Assembly: GCA_032871835.1 (NCBI GenBank)
Contig: CM065301.1
Location: 28,280,405-28,344,404, forward strand
DNA from: Dipteronia dyeriana
Taxonomy: Eukaryota > Streptophyta > Magnoliopsida > Sapindales > Sapindaceae
Direction of reading: 5' to 3'
Length of the DNA: 64,000 nt
Part shown: one piece after another, positions 10,396 to 22,083 of the stretch
Layout: each line of letters starts with the position of its first letter
How positions within the stretch are numbered: the stretch's first letter is position 1
Program-made: the position numbers and the translations under genes
Notes under the pieces: generated by a model
What the model was told of the DNA's origin: nothing
The model's database searches: none
The model's input: only the letters and a program-made list of their open reading frames with translations

Positions 10396-12240
10396 ATGCA
10401 CGGTCGTGGTTCACTTGGAGGAATTTTGTTCCTAGCTAACGACAATATCAACCGTGTAGGCCGGCTTGCTAGACAGTTTGAAAGGTTAGACATTTTTGTT
10501 GAATTGGAAAATACATCTACTCTGAAAAATGGTTGAACTGATTGAACAAGAAAGCCTGCCGGGGTTACCAACACGTGTACTCGTTGAAGACATAAGCAAT
10601 AAAAGACTCCGATCAACCTATGATTGGGAACCAACCATTGCTAATTGTGCTCAATGCTGTAGCAAGGAGCTATGAATTGAAGGGTCGGTATTTGAACATG
10701 CTTCCATCTTTTTATGGCCTTCCAAGTGAAGATTGCCTACAGTTCATGAAAGATTATCAGTCGATTTTAGAGACCTTTCCTATAAGTCTGCTCACAGAAG
10801 AGCAATTGAAGATGAGGTGCTTTTGGTATTGCATGATGGACAAAGCCAAGCAGTGGCTCACATCTTCGAAAGCAGGATCTTTGACATCAAGAGACGAGGT
10901 GTGCCTAACCTTTTTCAATAGATTCTTTCCAGCCACAAAGACAAAGGACATTCAGATAAAGATTGCTAGTTTTACTAAGGAAGAGGGTTAACCTTTCCAT
11001 GAGGTGTAGGAAAGGTATATAATACTTTTGGAGCAATGTTCCTCTCACATGGTCATTGAAGAGTACAAGGTCCGCACCTTCTATAACGGGTTGACACCGT
11101 TCATGCAAGCGATTGTAGATAATGCTTGAGGAAGTGTCCTTACAAAAAAGACAATACTTGAGATCTATGAGATTTATGAGACATTGGTTTTCAAATCACT
11201 ACATAGAAGTTCAACTGCAAGAAAGGGAGGGAAGTACGAGGTTAATCAGTGTACAAATATGGCAATTCAGATGGCAAACCTCCCTAAACAAGTGCAAGCT
11301 TTGGCAAAGAGCATGGGTCAGCAACAATGAGGAGAAAATTTGGTGTATGAAAGAGAATATCATGGTAGAGATGGGAATCCGAGTAAGTTGGAGAAAATCC
11401 AAGCCTTGAACTGTCAAAGAGAGAGAAATGACTCATACTCGAATTCTTATAACCCAGGATGGAGTAACCACCCAAACTTCTCACGGACAAATTCAAACAA
11501 TGCCTTGAACAACAAGCCGAATACTCAAGGACCAAACCAAGGAGGATACTACATGGGTAATTATCAAGGCCAATGATCCAACAGTCAGCCTCAATAGTGG
11601 AACAATGCAATAAACATGGAGAGTCTTGAATATCAGCCTAGGAAGTTGTCTCTAGAAGAGTTGGTGACCAACCTTGCTTAGAGCTCACAAAACACAAATC
11701 AAAATTTTAACAATTTTATACAGGCAAACGAAAAGAGGTTTATCAACTTAGAGGCATCTATGAAGAATTTGGAGACACAGTTGAGGCAGGTAGTTGATAC
11801 TATTCATAAGAATGAGCCGGTAAGATTTTTTAGCCAATCTAAACAGGCCAAGGCAATGACCATTTTGAGAAGTGGGCAAGTGTTGAACAATGAAGATGTT
11901 AGCGGGGAGTTCATGAGGAGGAAAGCCAAGGAGTCTGAAGATATGAGTGGAGAGGAGACTGAAGAAAAAGAGGAAGATATAGTGGTTGATTCGATCCCCG
12001 AGAAGACCTTCCTTTTGTACAAGTCACCAAACCCATACATTCCATCAGTTCCATTTCCCCAAAAGAGACAAGATGAACAATGCATTCAAGGAGATCTTTG
12101 ATGTTATTTTAAAGGTGCATATGAACCTACCCTTACTTGAGATGATAAAGAAGATACCCGCATATGCTAAGTTCTTTAAGAGTCTTCATACTAACAAGTA
12201 GAAGTTTGGACCAAATCACCAAGAGTATATAACAGGTAGT
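10396..12240 (+). pseudogene. Athila gag polyprotein, degenerate
   Basis: The gag of the outer Athila element packages RNA into virus-like particles. A start at 10396 (MHGRGSLGG) is followed by frameshifts, then a long frame from 10620 containing the capsid-like region (YELKGRYLNMLPSFYGLPSED, MDKAKQWL, FFNRFFP). Farther on come the Athila hallmark YNPGWSNHPNFSR near 11448 and a coiled-coil ANEKRFINLEASMKNLETQL near 11725. The PSVPFPQKRQ motif near 12038 marks the gag C-terminus before protease. At least four stops break the frame, including 11007-11009 and 11595-11597, which look like TGG or CAG changed to TAG. It cannot make a full protein. Confidence 0.85.
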
Positions 12241-12254
12241 GTTAGTATAGTTTT

Positions 12255-12605
12255 ACAGAAAGAGCTTCTACCCAAACTTAAAGATCCGAACAGTTTTTGC
12301 ATCAACATCATAGTTGGAGGTACTAAGCTTGAGAGGGCGATGTTAGACTTGGGGGTTAGCATCAAATTGATGCCCTTCTCCATTTACAAGCAGTTTCGAT
12401 TGAATGAGCTCAAGCCAACAACAGTGTCACTACTGTTAGCGGATGGTTCAGTGAGGTATTCGAGATGGAATTTGGAGGATGTGCTGGTTCAAGTTGACAA
12501 GCTAATCATCTCAGCGGATTTTGTAGTCCTAAACATGGATGATATGAGTTGGGAGACAAATATGAGACCTATCCTCTTAGGCAAAATTTTCATGGCCACT
12601 TCAAT
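12255..12605 (+). pseudogene. Athila retropepsin, N-terminal part
   Basis: The frame gives an aspartic protease of retroelement type: FCINIIVGGTKLERAMLDLG with the catalytic triplet as DLG (Athila elements often have DLGAS rather than DTG/DSG), then SIKLMPFSIYKQF and LLLADGSVR, and near the end PILLGKIFMATS where the family's second conserved G-R/K-PF block lies. The frame stops being homologous exactly at 12605, where the solo Copia LTR starts. The same reading frame resumes after the duplicated TCAAT at 37369-37373. Confidence 0.8.
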
Positions 12606-13391
12606 TGTTAGGATTATGCTCAATAGAAAGAGTGTAATAATGTACGTATTTGATAATATTTTCATATTAATAAAGTGATTTCTACTTTAACAAATATTAT
12701 AGCATTTGTAGTTTAATTATTATAATTGTCAAAAGTAAATAATCATAAGGTCAAAAGACCATGAGAAAAGAAGAACTGTTCGTTCATCTATATATGTATG
12801 TGGTAGACACAATTCTTTAGTTAGTCTTGAACAATATTCACAACTTAAGGTAAGGGTTGGGCACCTTTACCTTGTTAAAGTTGTAGATTCTTTTGCTAGC
12901 ATTTGAGTGAGATCAAATGTGTTATGATAAGTCTAAAATTATCAAAGTGTGGTGTCTTTGGGCAAAAGAATCTAGTGCACTAGGTGCATTGAGTCTAGTG
13001 GATTTAATAAAATATGAAAAACAATATATATATGCCCATGAATGGACTTGGGTGGCAAGGCTAAATATAATAGCCTATTATATTGTTTTTATTTTAATAT
13101 TTAATTAAATAGTAATTAATTAATTTGTTAATTAATTAATTATTTAATTAAAAGTAAAAATCTTTTACCTAGTAGGGGAAGGTCTCCTAGTGTCATACTA
13201 TTGTTGGTAGTATAATAAATATAAAATACTATATTTTATAAGTAGATAAATAAAAAGATTTTATTTATCTAGTCAAATTATGAAGTGTTTGATTTCTATC
13301 AAAACTCTAATTGACAATTGGTCAAATTAGGAAGTTTTGATATAGTCATAATTTAATTTACATTCAATAATTGGTTATTGAAAAAATACAC
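12606..13391 (+). mobile_element. Solo Copia LTR, left part
   Basis: The LTR begins TGTTAGGATTATGCTC directly after TCAAT (12601-12605). Its other part, 36667-37368, ends CCTTACA followed by TCAAT again. The 5-base duplication proves the insertion. The left part is AT-rich and non-coding. It is broken at 13391 by Tat element B, whose TSD TACAC occupies 13387-13391. No PBS or internal region is seen, so it is best read as a solo LTR of about 1.5 kb. Confidence 0.75.
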
Positions 13392-14199
13392 TGTTAATAG
13401 CCAAATTTGGCTACGGACCAAAGGAGAATTTTCCACTTCCCAGCCTTCGTACAAGGGTCCAAATTCGGGCTTATATCAAGGTCCCCGAGATCGAGCTATC
13501 ACGCGATCCTGTAGGAGCAAGGCGAGGCCGCGTATACCATCTGAGCATATTACACGCATCCAGGCTAGCCAAATAAAGCCCGACGTGACCACGTCAAGCT
13601 CCCTATGCTAGGATAGAAGCCCTGATGCTAGGTTGACGTGGAAGGACCTGGCTTTTCCTAGGCCGAGGTATCTCGTGACACTTTCCTGGAGTATACTACC
13701 ATCTTTACTTTCACCAAGAGACCTTCAGGGTGCTGAACTTGTCTTGTAAATTCCCTCTTGCCTCGTTAAGGTACAATCTCAACCTGTCCGAACAGAAAAG
13801 GAAGAAGCCCACAAAGCCCCATCATCACCAAAAAGCGCCAGCACAATTAGGGTAAGATCCACTATAGATCCCGACATGGTTAAATCAAGTCTCCAGTAGC
13901 AAGAGCAGTATTTGAGCGTACCTCGACTCTAGCGTCACCTCAGGTAACCTCCATATAGTACCTCGCCAACGTGGCATATAGATCTAGAGTTCTCCTCCAG
14001 AAAAGAGAGTTGACTTTCATTATTACCATTAATGAGGTCAACTATATTAATAGAGGTAGTCAACCCTATTAATGAGGTTAACTATATTAATGGAGGTAGT
14101 CAACCTTATTAATGGAGATGATCAACACCATTAATAAGAGAATATTCAACACCATTAGTGAAAGAGTCCAAAGAGGAAACAAATACATTTACCTCTAGA
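13392..14199 (+). mobile_element. Tat element B, 5' LTR (truncated)
   Basis: It starts TGTTAATAGCCAAATTTGG right after TACAC and aligns by eye with the 3' LTR at 34628 onward: the same order of blocks such as CCACTTCC, CCTGTCCGA.CAGAAAAGGA, GGTAACCTCCATATA and the TTAATGGAGGTAGTCAACC minisatellite. Homology stops at about 14199, where the reading frame of another Tat copy begins. About 1.1 kb of the LTR and all of the gag-to-RT region of B are missing. Confidence 0.75.
14030..14150 (+). repeat. Minisatellite in the Tat LTR
   Basis: Degenerate repeats of about 40 bases built from ATTAATGAGGTCAACTATA and TTAATGGAGGTAGTCAACC. Expanded versions lie at about 35262-35450 and, in reverse orientation, 42265-42540 in the other Tat LTRs. 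Copy number differs between copies. Confidence 0.75.
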
Positions 14200-16336
14200 A
14201 ACTACGGTAAGTGGGGCCTTCGTCAAGGAATGTGGAGATAGGATCCAGCGGCCTATCTACTACGTGAGTCATGCTCTTACCAAGCCTGAGAAGAACTATA
14301 CCCTCTTGGAGAAGCTCATTTATGCCTTGGTAACCTCGACAAGGAAGCTCCGTCCCTACTTCACAGCTTATTCAATAGCAGTAGTGACGGACTAACCCCT
14401 CTGTCAATTCTTGCAAAAGCTGAATGTAGTTGGTTTTATGGGCCCTGGAGCTCACCCAGTTTGATTTAAGGTATAAGCCCAGAACCGTAATTAAAGCCCA
14501 GGCTTTGGGGGACTTTATAGTCGAGCTCTCGTTGCCCCCAGGCCAAGCGACCTCTGCAGCAACGAACGTAGCCCCTGAGGGGATTCCAAAGTTTGACAGC
14601 TGGCCAGAAAGTTGCAAGTCATGGATCCTCTACACAGATGAAGCATCCGGGCAAGCTGGGGGAGGAGTGGGTATATTCCTAATCAACCCAGAAGGGGCTG
14701 AGTGCTGCCACTATTTCAAATTTGAATTTAAAGCCACTAACAATGAGGCGGAGTATGAAGCCCTTTAAGCCAAAATAAAGGTGGCCGCAAAGCTTGAGGT
14801 TGATTACCTGCAGGTTAGGAGTGACTCATCGCTTATAGTCAACCAAGTCTCTGGGGATTATCAGGCAAAAAGGGATAACATGATCGCCTACCTGAAGCTA
14901 GTTCAACACCTTAAGACCAAGTTTAAAGGATTTAAGATCGAGCAGGTACCTCGACTACAGAATTATCGAGCTGACGTCCTAGCCAAGATAACTGCAAATG
15001 GTGGCCAGACCTTACCTCAAGGGGTCTCTCTTCAAGTGATCCCCATACCTAGCATAGTGGCAGGTAAGGAGACTTATACCTTGGATCGACAACCATGCTG
15101 GATAGACCCAATAGTGGATTATCTATAAGAAATGAGACTTCTCGGGGAGCCCTGCCAAGCTAGGAAAGTCAAGAGGCTCTCGGTCCGGTATTTCTTGGTG
15201 GATGGGTACTTATATAGGAGGGGCAGATCCCTTCCTTTCCTCCGATGTTTACATCCTGAAGATGCCAAGTGGGCATTGAGAGAGGTTCACTATGGGGAAT
15301 GCGGAAACCATATTGGTGGGGAGGCTCTGTCATATCAGGTACTCCGCATAGGGTATTATTGGCCAACCATCGATCAAGACGCATTAAACTTAGTACGATC
15401 CTGTGAGACATGGCAAAAGACCGTAAACCCGAGTCACCTCCCGTCGGAGCGGTTGTCATCCCTTAGCTTGGCGTACCCCTTTGCTATGTGGAGAGTCGAC
15501 TTGATCGGACCTCTTCTTACTGCTTCTGGTCAAGCCAAGCAAGCTATCGTGGCAATTGACTATTTCACAAGATGAGTCGAAACCAGACTGCTTTCCCAGA
15601 TATCAGAAGAAAATACAATAAGGTTCATAAAAAATAATGTAATTTGCAGGTTCGGAACCCCTCTTGCCATTATAGCTGACCTCGGCAAGCAGTTTGATAA
15701 TGGTCAATTCAAAGACTTTTGCGAGGGCTTGGGAATCGACCTTAGGTTCGCTTCAGTAGCCCACCCCTAGACTAACGGGCTGGTGGAATCCGCCAATAAG
15801 ACTATTAAGAAGCTATTGAAAAAGAAACTACAACAGAAAAATGGTAGATAGGTTGAGGACCTTCCCAAGGTCCTTTGGGCTTACCGCACTACGAGGAGAA
15901 CGGGTTATCGGGGAAACACCCTATTCCTAGCCTTCGGGGTTGAAGCGGTGCTTCCCATTGAGCACAAACTGACCTCCTTTAGAGTCCAACATTTTGAACC
16001 AGGGAGCAATGAGGGCAAGCTCCGAGCTAGCTTGGATCTCTTAGAAGAAAAACAGAATCGAGTAACCGAGAATGTGGCAGTTTACCAGAGCAGAATTGCT
16101 AGATACTTTAACTGTAGGGTTAAAGCCCGAAGCTTTAAGGAATGGGACCTAGTTCTCAGGAAAGTGATGCTGAATACTAGGAAGAGGTCAGACGGGGTTT
16201 TGAGGCCCAACTGAGAAGGGCCATACTTGGTAAAGGTGGTGATCCACAATGGGGCCTACAAGCTCAAAGACATGAATGTCCGACTCATCGTTCATACCTC
16301 GAATGCGAACCACTTGAGAAAATTTTACCCCTGAAC
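14200..16336 (+). pseudogene. Tat element A pol: RT-end, RNase H, aRNH, integrase
   Basis: This is the 3' half of a Gypsy/Tat polyprotein. It opens with TTVSGAFVKE of the RT-linked RNase H (RPIYYVSHAL, KNYTLLEKL). The second, archaeal-type RNase H (aRNH) that marks the Tat lineage follows: ILYTDEASGQAGGGVGI near 14630, ATNNEAEYEAL near 14738, LQVRSDSSLIVNQ near 14812. The integrase has a zinc-binding HYGECGNH near 15290 whose later CxxC reads CETW. Its D,D-35-E catalytic residues remain, at 15498, 15678 and 15786. The end is VLRKVM...ANHLRKFYP. Stops at 14766, 15126, 15573, about 15768, 15849 and 16212, and a shift near 14430, inactivate it. Gag, protease and most of RT are absent; the left edge is a deletion junction with the Tat B LTR. 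Confidence 0.85.
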
Positions 16337-16489
16337 AGGGGACTCATGAGCAGGCTACCTCCACCTAGTTTTTAATCTCCAACAATAATGTACTCCTTTC
16401 TTTTTATCAATAAAGCCTGTTTTTTCTCCATCTTCGATTATGTTCTACAATGATTTGGGTATACATGGGAAAATTCAACATTATCATCC

Positions 16490-16970
16490 TAAGACCAGGG
16501 ATTAGCCGGGGAAGCCCCCTCGCTATCCCTGATGCCTCGGCCGGGCACCACCCCCCACCAAGAAGGGTCTGAGTGTAAGAGCATAGTTACCATCCAGATC
16601 TCGAGACCAGGAAATAGCTAGATAACTCTCCTGACACCTTGGTCGGGCTACCACTACCAAGAAGGGTCTGAGTGTAAGAGCATAGTTGCCATCTAGATCT
16701 CGAGACCAGGAAATAGCTAGATAGCCCTCCTGATGCCTTGGTCGGGCTACCACCCCTAAGAAGGGTCTGAGTGTAAGAGCATAGTTGCCAACCAGATCTT
16801 GATGCCAGGAAACAACTAGATAGCTATTCTGATGCCTTGGTCGGGCTATCACACCCAGGAAGGACTCGAGTTTTAAAGCGTGGTAGCCATCCCGATCGCA
16901 AGCCTAAGAGAGGGCTAGACAATTTTCTACTTGATACCTCATTCGGGCTATAAACCCCTAAAGGGGCTCG
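16490..16970 (+). repeat. 99-bp tandem repeats in the Tat 3' region
   Basis: Units share AGAAGGGTCTGAGTGTAAGA starting at 16561, 16660 and 16759, so the period is 99 bases. Flanking degenerate units extend the array to about 480 bases. Related units occur at 33750-34150 in Tat B. Because 99 is a multiple of three, a repetitive minus-strand frame runs through it by chance. Tandem repeats between pol and the 3' LTR are known in Tat elements. Confidence 0.85.
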
Positions 16971-17543
16971 AGGATGGAGGACTTTTTTGCTTTAACTCTA
17001 ATGTCCCAGTTATTACTGGTGTCTAATTCTCTGTGTACATGTGGTTGCTTACTGTGACAGGTACGGACTGGTCTATGACTATATGAGGGGACTATTCACT
17101 GAAGTCATTGAGCTACAAGTCTCTATCCAGTCGGAAAGCCTGAGCTAGCTATCTGCTTTCACACTTAAGCAATGTTCCTATCTTGTTTCTTTTCCCAAGC
17201 TAAGTCAGGTTGGTATAGAGGCTGAACCTAGAGGGAAATCATAAATGAAGCAAGTACATGTAAGTCAAAATTTGCACCAGGTCTAAAAGCTAAATTTCAT
17301 TAATGAATTGGGGAGCCGATCCCCCGATAAGGCTACATCAATCAAACAGGGAACCCAACCCCTGGTTCAGGGTACAAACAAAAAAAGAGAGAGTGTTGAT
17401 GATGATCAAGCATGAGTAAAGATGGGACGCCTACCCCTCTTTCCGGGCATTCAGAACAAGTTACAAGAGGATGGATTCAAACTTCTGCATCCTCATGATT
17501 CCAGCTTCCCCTTCCTCAGGATGATTATCCCCTCAGACACTCT
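16971..17543. other. Tat A non-coding 3' region
   Basis: This lies between the tandem repeats and the end of the antisense gene. No convincing frame is seen on either strand. Confidence 0.5.
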
Positions 17544-19990
17544 TTATGGTGGTCTCTTATCATGGTTAGCCGTCTCTGCCACTTCTCCCCGATGATGCCC
17601 CTCGATTACCTGTTGCTCAGCTGGATCCTCCCCCAAGACCACATTGACCACCACCATGACCTCATATGGTATGACAGCATCAATAAAATTGGCCGCTGAC
17701 TCTGGAATGACCTCTCCTCCTCATGGCACCATGGGTTGAACCCCCCTCGAAGATTCTCTTTGACCTGACGCAGGGAAGGTCGGGACAAGAGGAGGTAGAT
17801 CTGATATTTTAGGCTGCTTCCAAGTTCCGTCTCCAGCTGAAGGACCCGTTTTGTCATTATTGGGGTAAGACATCTCTGCAACCCGAGACATGATGTCTTT
17901 CCTATCCCAACCGATGATGCTGGAGAGGTCAAAGGGAAGGGGGAGAGCTTTCGCAACCCAGAAGGAGGAATAGATATACCCCTCGCTGAAAGAGGCTTCC
18001 ACTTTAGCCTGAAGCTTGGAAACTCGAGCCTGCAGAGCTTGGTTCTCAGCATTCAGTGCCTTTGTCTCTTTCTTCCAATCATCCCGCTGGCTGGCTCATC
18101 GTTTAGACCGAAGAGTTTCTTGATCAAAAGACCGCTTCAGCCTCTCGTGGTCGCATTGAAGCTCAGCCAGTTGTGTTTCCATTCCCCTCTGGCTGTAAGT
18201 CATCTCCCGAACCAAGGATTAAGCCTATGCCAACAATCCTATGGCTCCATCAACCTTAACTTCAGCCCTAGCTGCCTGATCTCAGAGAAAGGATACTTGT
18301 TGACCCATTGCTACGTTAAACTTGAAAGCCTGCAAAGTATGAAACAAAGGTTAGAAAGCAATCAAAGCTCGCAATTGTAGAAAATAAAGTCGATGACTAC
18401 CTCGACCAGAAGGGCAGACCCCTTGGTAACCTGAATGTCCACAGGCATGGAAGCCATCCTAGAAAGCCCGTCACCCGGGCAAGACGCAACAAACTGCTTC
18501 AAAACTTTGTCCTGACCAATCGATCCCCGGTTGAATGTTGGGGCGAGTAGGGGGAATCTCAGGAATACTAGCCTCGGGATCCTCTGAAGCCTGAACTGCT
18601 TGACATGCAGAGGGATCAGCTGAAGAGGTGGGTAATGTAACTGAAGAAGCAACAGCGGTAGTGGGGGCCATTGATAAGATGGTGGAGGTGGTCTTATCAA
18701 CAGCCTGAAGAGCAGACCCTCCTCGATTTAAAGCTTTAGCAGCCCGCCATACGAGAATAGCCATCTTGGATCTCATCTGGGAAGGTAATAGAGCTGGAGC
18801 AAGTGAAGCAGCAACTGGAATAGTAGGCTCCCCTTTCTCTGGGATAATCGAGAAGACCCCCCGGGACAATCCAGCAGAAAGGGGAGGGGTGGCTTCATGA
18901 GAAGCTAGAGCAACAACAAAAACTGTTAAAAGAGAGAGAGAGAGAGAGAAGAGATGTGAGAAACAAGTCAGCTAACAAAATGAAACATAGTAACTTGGGA
19001 ATACTTACGAGGGGTAGCATCGGAGATCCGCAGATACTTATTCACCCTGGGGGATCGAAGGGATCAACAGTTGGAAACCTCAGGTTCAGGTAATTGCTGG
19101 CGAGGTTAGTCTTCAGTACAACCTCAGATTCGGCATGTATGGAATCCCGGTCCCATGAGAGCTGAAGGCGGTGGGATCCACGAACTCATGCCCGCCGATG
19201 AATATGGAGCTTCCCCAATCTCCCCCTGCTAATATCCACTCTTCCTTCCAAGCAGGGTCTTTTCTTAAAGCGCTGGGGATGATAAAGTTGAGCTTGTTTT
19301 TGGCTTTCACATAGAACTGTCCCCGGGGGCCTCCAGACAAGCTCCCGATCTAAAAAGATAGGACAAATCTTCTGCCCCAGGTTCCCGGGTGACCTTACCC
19401 AGCTCGTACTGTTCCCTCCACAGCACGAGGAAGCCAATGAGATGCCTTTAAAAGTCGGGCGTTAGTTTAAGGGGAGCTAGTTGAAGGGCGTTAAGACCCC
19501 GCCGAAGAGTAGGGTGATGGGGGAGTCTGACCCCGTTCTCAAAGGCCGCCAAATGAATAGGGAGCATACCTGCAGAAGGATTATAAACATAGTAATTCCT
19601 ATGGGGAACTGTGAGGGTGACACCCTTAGGAATGACGTATTTATCCTGAATGCGGTTGATCGACTGTGGGTTAACAGTAGAGTCGGGGATAACCCTAGAT
19701 TCACAAGGAAGAGGCGTTGCTGAAGGAAGCCCAGACACCCCAACTTGAATCTCCCTAGTGACGTCGACCTTCTCTCCAACATCGGAATCCTCGTTAATTA
19801 AGTTTAGAGGGTTTTCGGGTTGATTCGAGAAGCCAGAACTGATTGAGACATTCCTATTAGAGCGATGACGCTGACGGACCGGGGAAGAGTCCTCGTCGCT
19901 CGAGATTCCTCAAACCCATTTCCGAGGAACCAAATTAGAGCCACCAGTGCCCTCGACCAAGGCTTCAATGCTGTCAGAGAAGGTCAACAT
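17544..19990 (-). pseudogene. Tat A antisense gene, gypsy-type transposon domain, two introns
   Basis: This gene runs opposite to pol, between pol and the 3' LTR. It starts at 19990 (MLTFSDSIEAL). Next comes the plant 'putative gypsy type transposon' domain (PF04195-like by recall): VIPKGVTLTVPHRNYYVYNP, PIHLAAFENGVRLP, LNALQLAPLKLTPDF then RHLIGFLVLW at about 19650-19410, and FYVKAKNKLNFIIPS and EEWILAGGDWG near 19310-19220. The C-terminal part has a predicted coiled coil (ETKALNAENQALQARVSKLQ near 18070-18010) and ends at 17544. Two introns fit: donor GTAAGT at 19008 to CAG at 18923, and donor GTAGTC at 18400 to TTTGCAG at 18330. Nonsense changes and frameshifts (for example near 19900, 19448 and 17723) make this copy inactive. 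Its function in the family is not established. Confidence 0.7.
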
Positions 19991-20116
19991 TGTTAGATGA
20001 AAAGAGCTTGGAGGTGGGTGAAAGATAAAGATGTGGTCTGAGAAAATAGTAAGGAAGAGAAAGTCTGAAAATTTGAAATTAAAAGAAACCGTGAAGAAAA
20101 TGATGATGAGGCCGGG

Positions 20117-20124
20117 ATTAAATA
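20117..20124 (-). promoter_or_regulatory. TATA-like box upstream of the antisense gene
   Basis: TATTTAAT on the minus strand lies about 130 bases upstream of the antisense start codon at 19990, in a spacing suitable for a plant core promoter. It suggests the antisense gene has its own promoter just inside the 3' LTR. Sequence evidence only. Confidence 0.35.
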
Positions 20125-20359
20125 GAGGTGGAATAGCCGTCGACATCAGCAAAATCTTCGGTAAGATCGCCTCGAATTTCGGAGCAGCCGTAACGTAGCC
20201 GGATTATTTCAGGGAACGTACCAGTCCGCTCATGACACGTCACCCAAACAATTAATGAGAAGATTTCATTCGAAGATCCACAGTAATTGCCTTGTAACGA
20301 AAATTTCCCAATTAAGTAGTGAATCTGACTCCAACCCTAACTCTACCTCTAGTGTTCAA

Positions 20360-20374
20360 GTCAGAGGGGACTTC
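20360..20374 (+). other. Tat A polypurine tract
   Basis: GTCAGAGGGGACTTC lies immediately before the 3' LTR and matches the position and form of CACGGGGGACTTC before the Tat B LTR at 34628. It would prime plus-strand synthesis. Confidence 0.65.
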
Positions 20375-21588
20375 TGCTAATAGTAAAATTTGGCTAGGAG
20401 GGTCAAAGAGAAATTTTCCACTCTCCTAGCCTGAGTCAAAGCCCAAATTCGACATTCATGAGACCCTGGACAGACCATAACAATGCCCCGTAGAAGTAAG
20501 GAAGGATCGTCGGGCTTCGGAACTACTAGGGATGAAGCTAGGCATGACCAGGTGGTGCCCCCACACGAACATTGGAGTCCAGGCTTCTCGAGGCCACCTA
20601 CCCAGGAACCTCGGTTCTTAGGGCAGGGCTTCAAAACCACCCCTTGGAAGCAAGGGAGGATCGCCGAACTCAAGAAACACTCGAAGTGAAGCTCAACAAG
20701 CAAAGCAAGCTCCCTCCAAGTTAAGGCTCCCAAAAGTCAAACTTAACTCGTAGCCTAAACTTGAAGCCCACCAACCTCTCCAGGAACCTAATGCCCCCTC
20801 CACAATACGAGGAGAAAGAGAGCCTCTAAGTGGATCAGATCCATGCGACCTCCCAGAAATGTCTACAGGAACGCCTCAAGCCCCAAAGGGTCAAGGAAAG
20901 TCTATCCCAAGCTTCTGAGAACATAACCAAAGCATGGCTCTAGGAGACAACGAGCAGCTAACTCGGTGACCTCCATGAAGAATCATACCGTGAGTACACA
21001 CATGATTATATCTACGTAACAACCAACATTAATTCTGTATACGTGTAAGACAAGAGTTTGTTTACAAAGAGGAAACAAACTTATCTCCACCAACGACAAA
21101 TCCATTATTTACTCGAAGTCAACGACTTTCTAATAAGAGATCCCGCTCGATAAGGAGGGAGTAGGTTTAGAGAACAAGGTGGGAGATACATCCGTTCAAA
21201 GTGATTCGATCATATATAAATATGCCTAAACATTCCTACGGGGAGGGGGAGACAAAAAAATGAAAGGAAGAAAAAAAGAGAAGAAAAAAAGAATTTCGTC
21301 GGGCCTAAATTCTGTGATCAAAACACGGCCGTCGTGGAATCCACTATTCGACAAGCATGGAATTACCACCTTCCTATGTACTAGAGAGATTATGAGTGTA
21401 TATGAGAGATTCCCGTGTATCACAAGTGTTCTATAATAAAGCTCTCATTTGCTAGGGTGATTTAAACATTCGTTTAAATCTAAGCAAGTCAGGTATCAAA
21501 GGTACCGACCCCGGCCACCACCTTCGTGGTAGTGGTCTCGAGGGTGTTAGTTTGAATTTCTCATCTTGAGCAAATTTCCCCGTTAACA
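20375..21588 (+). mobile_element. Tat element A 3' LTR
   Basis: The LTR begins TGCTAATAGTAAAATTTGGC and ends CCGTTAACA, the same ends as the Tat B LTR. The interior differs from Tat B: it lacks the TTAATGGAGGTAGTC minisatellite, so it is a different subfamily. The right flank CACAG (21589-21593) then runs into a reverse-oriented Copia LTR. The left partner LTR is missing. Confidence 0.7.
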
Positions 21589-22010
21589 CACAGGAAATTG
21601 AAATCGATATAATCAGAAGAAGAAAATCTTACCTACGTTTGGAGGCTCCTTCACTTTACGATATGCTCATGTTTGAACCAATCTTACCAATGTTTGGAGA
21701 CTCCTTCACTTTATGATGTGCTCCTGTATGAACCACTCGATCTTCCTCGCTATCTCCCAGAACTGGTAACTGCGTGTGAGCGCGTCACGATCTCAGGAAC
21801 TTGAATGGAGGATGTAGAGAAAATTGAAGAAACTCTTTCTTCTATGTGTTTCAAAAACACACACAAACATGAAACAATATATATTCACTGCACACGAAAT
21901 CCCTTTTGTTTTTTTCGTCTTGTTTCACGCACCAAACCAAAAACCTTTTTTTATCCAATTGATTCACCTAATGCGTGACTTAAAGTCCAAAAAATAAAAA
22001 CCCTTTTACA

Positions 22011-22083
<73 letters not shown>

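Noticed and set aside
11122..11409. Alternative + frames through the Athila gag as separate genes
   Set aside because: They are out-of-frame readings of the degenerate gag. The gag frame is identified by its conserved motifs.
16523..16852. Minus-strand frame encoding about three 33-residue repeats (DLDGNYALTLRPFL)
   Set aside because: It is a by-product of the 99-bp tandem repeat, whose period is divisible by three. It has no start context or homologous domain.
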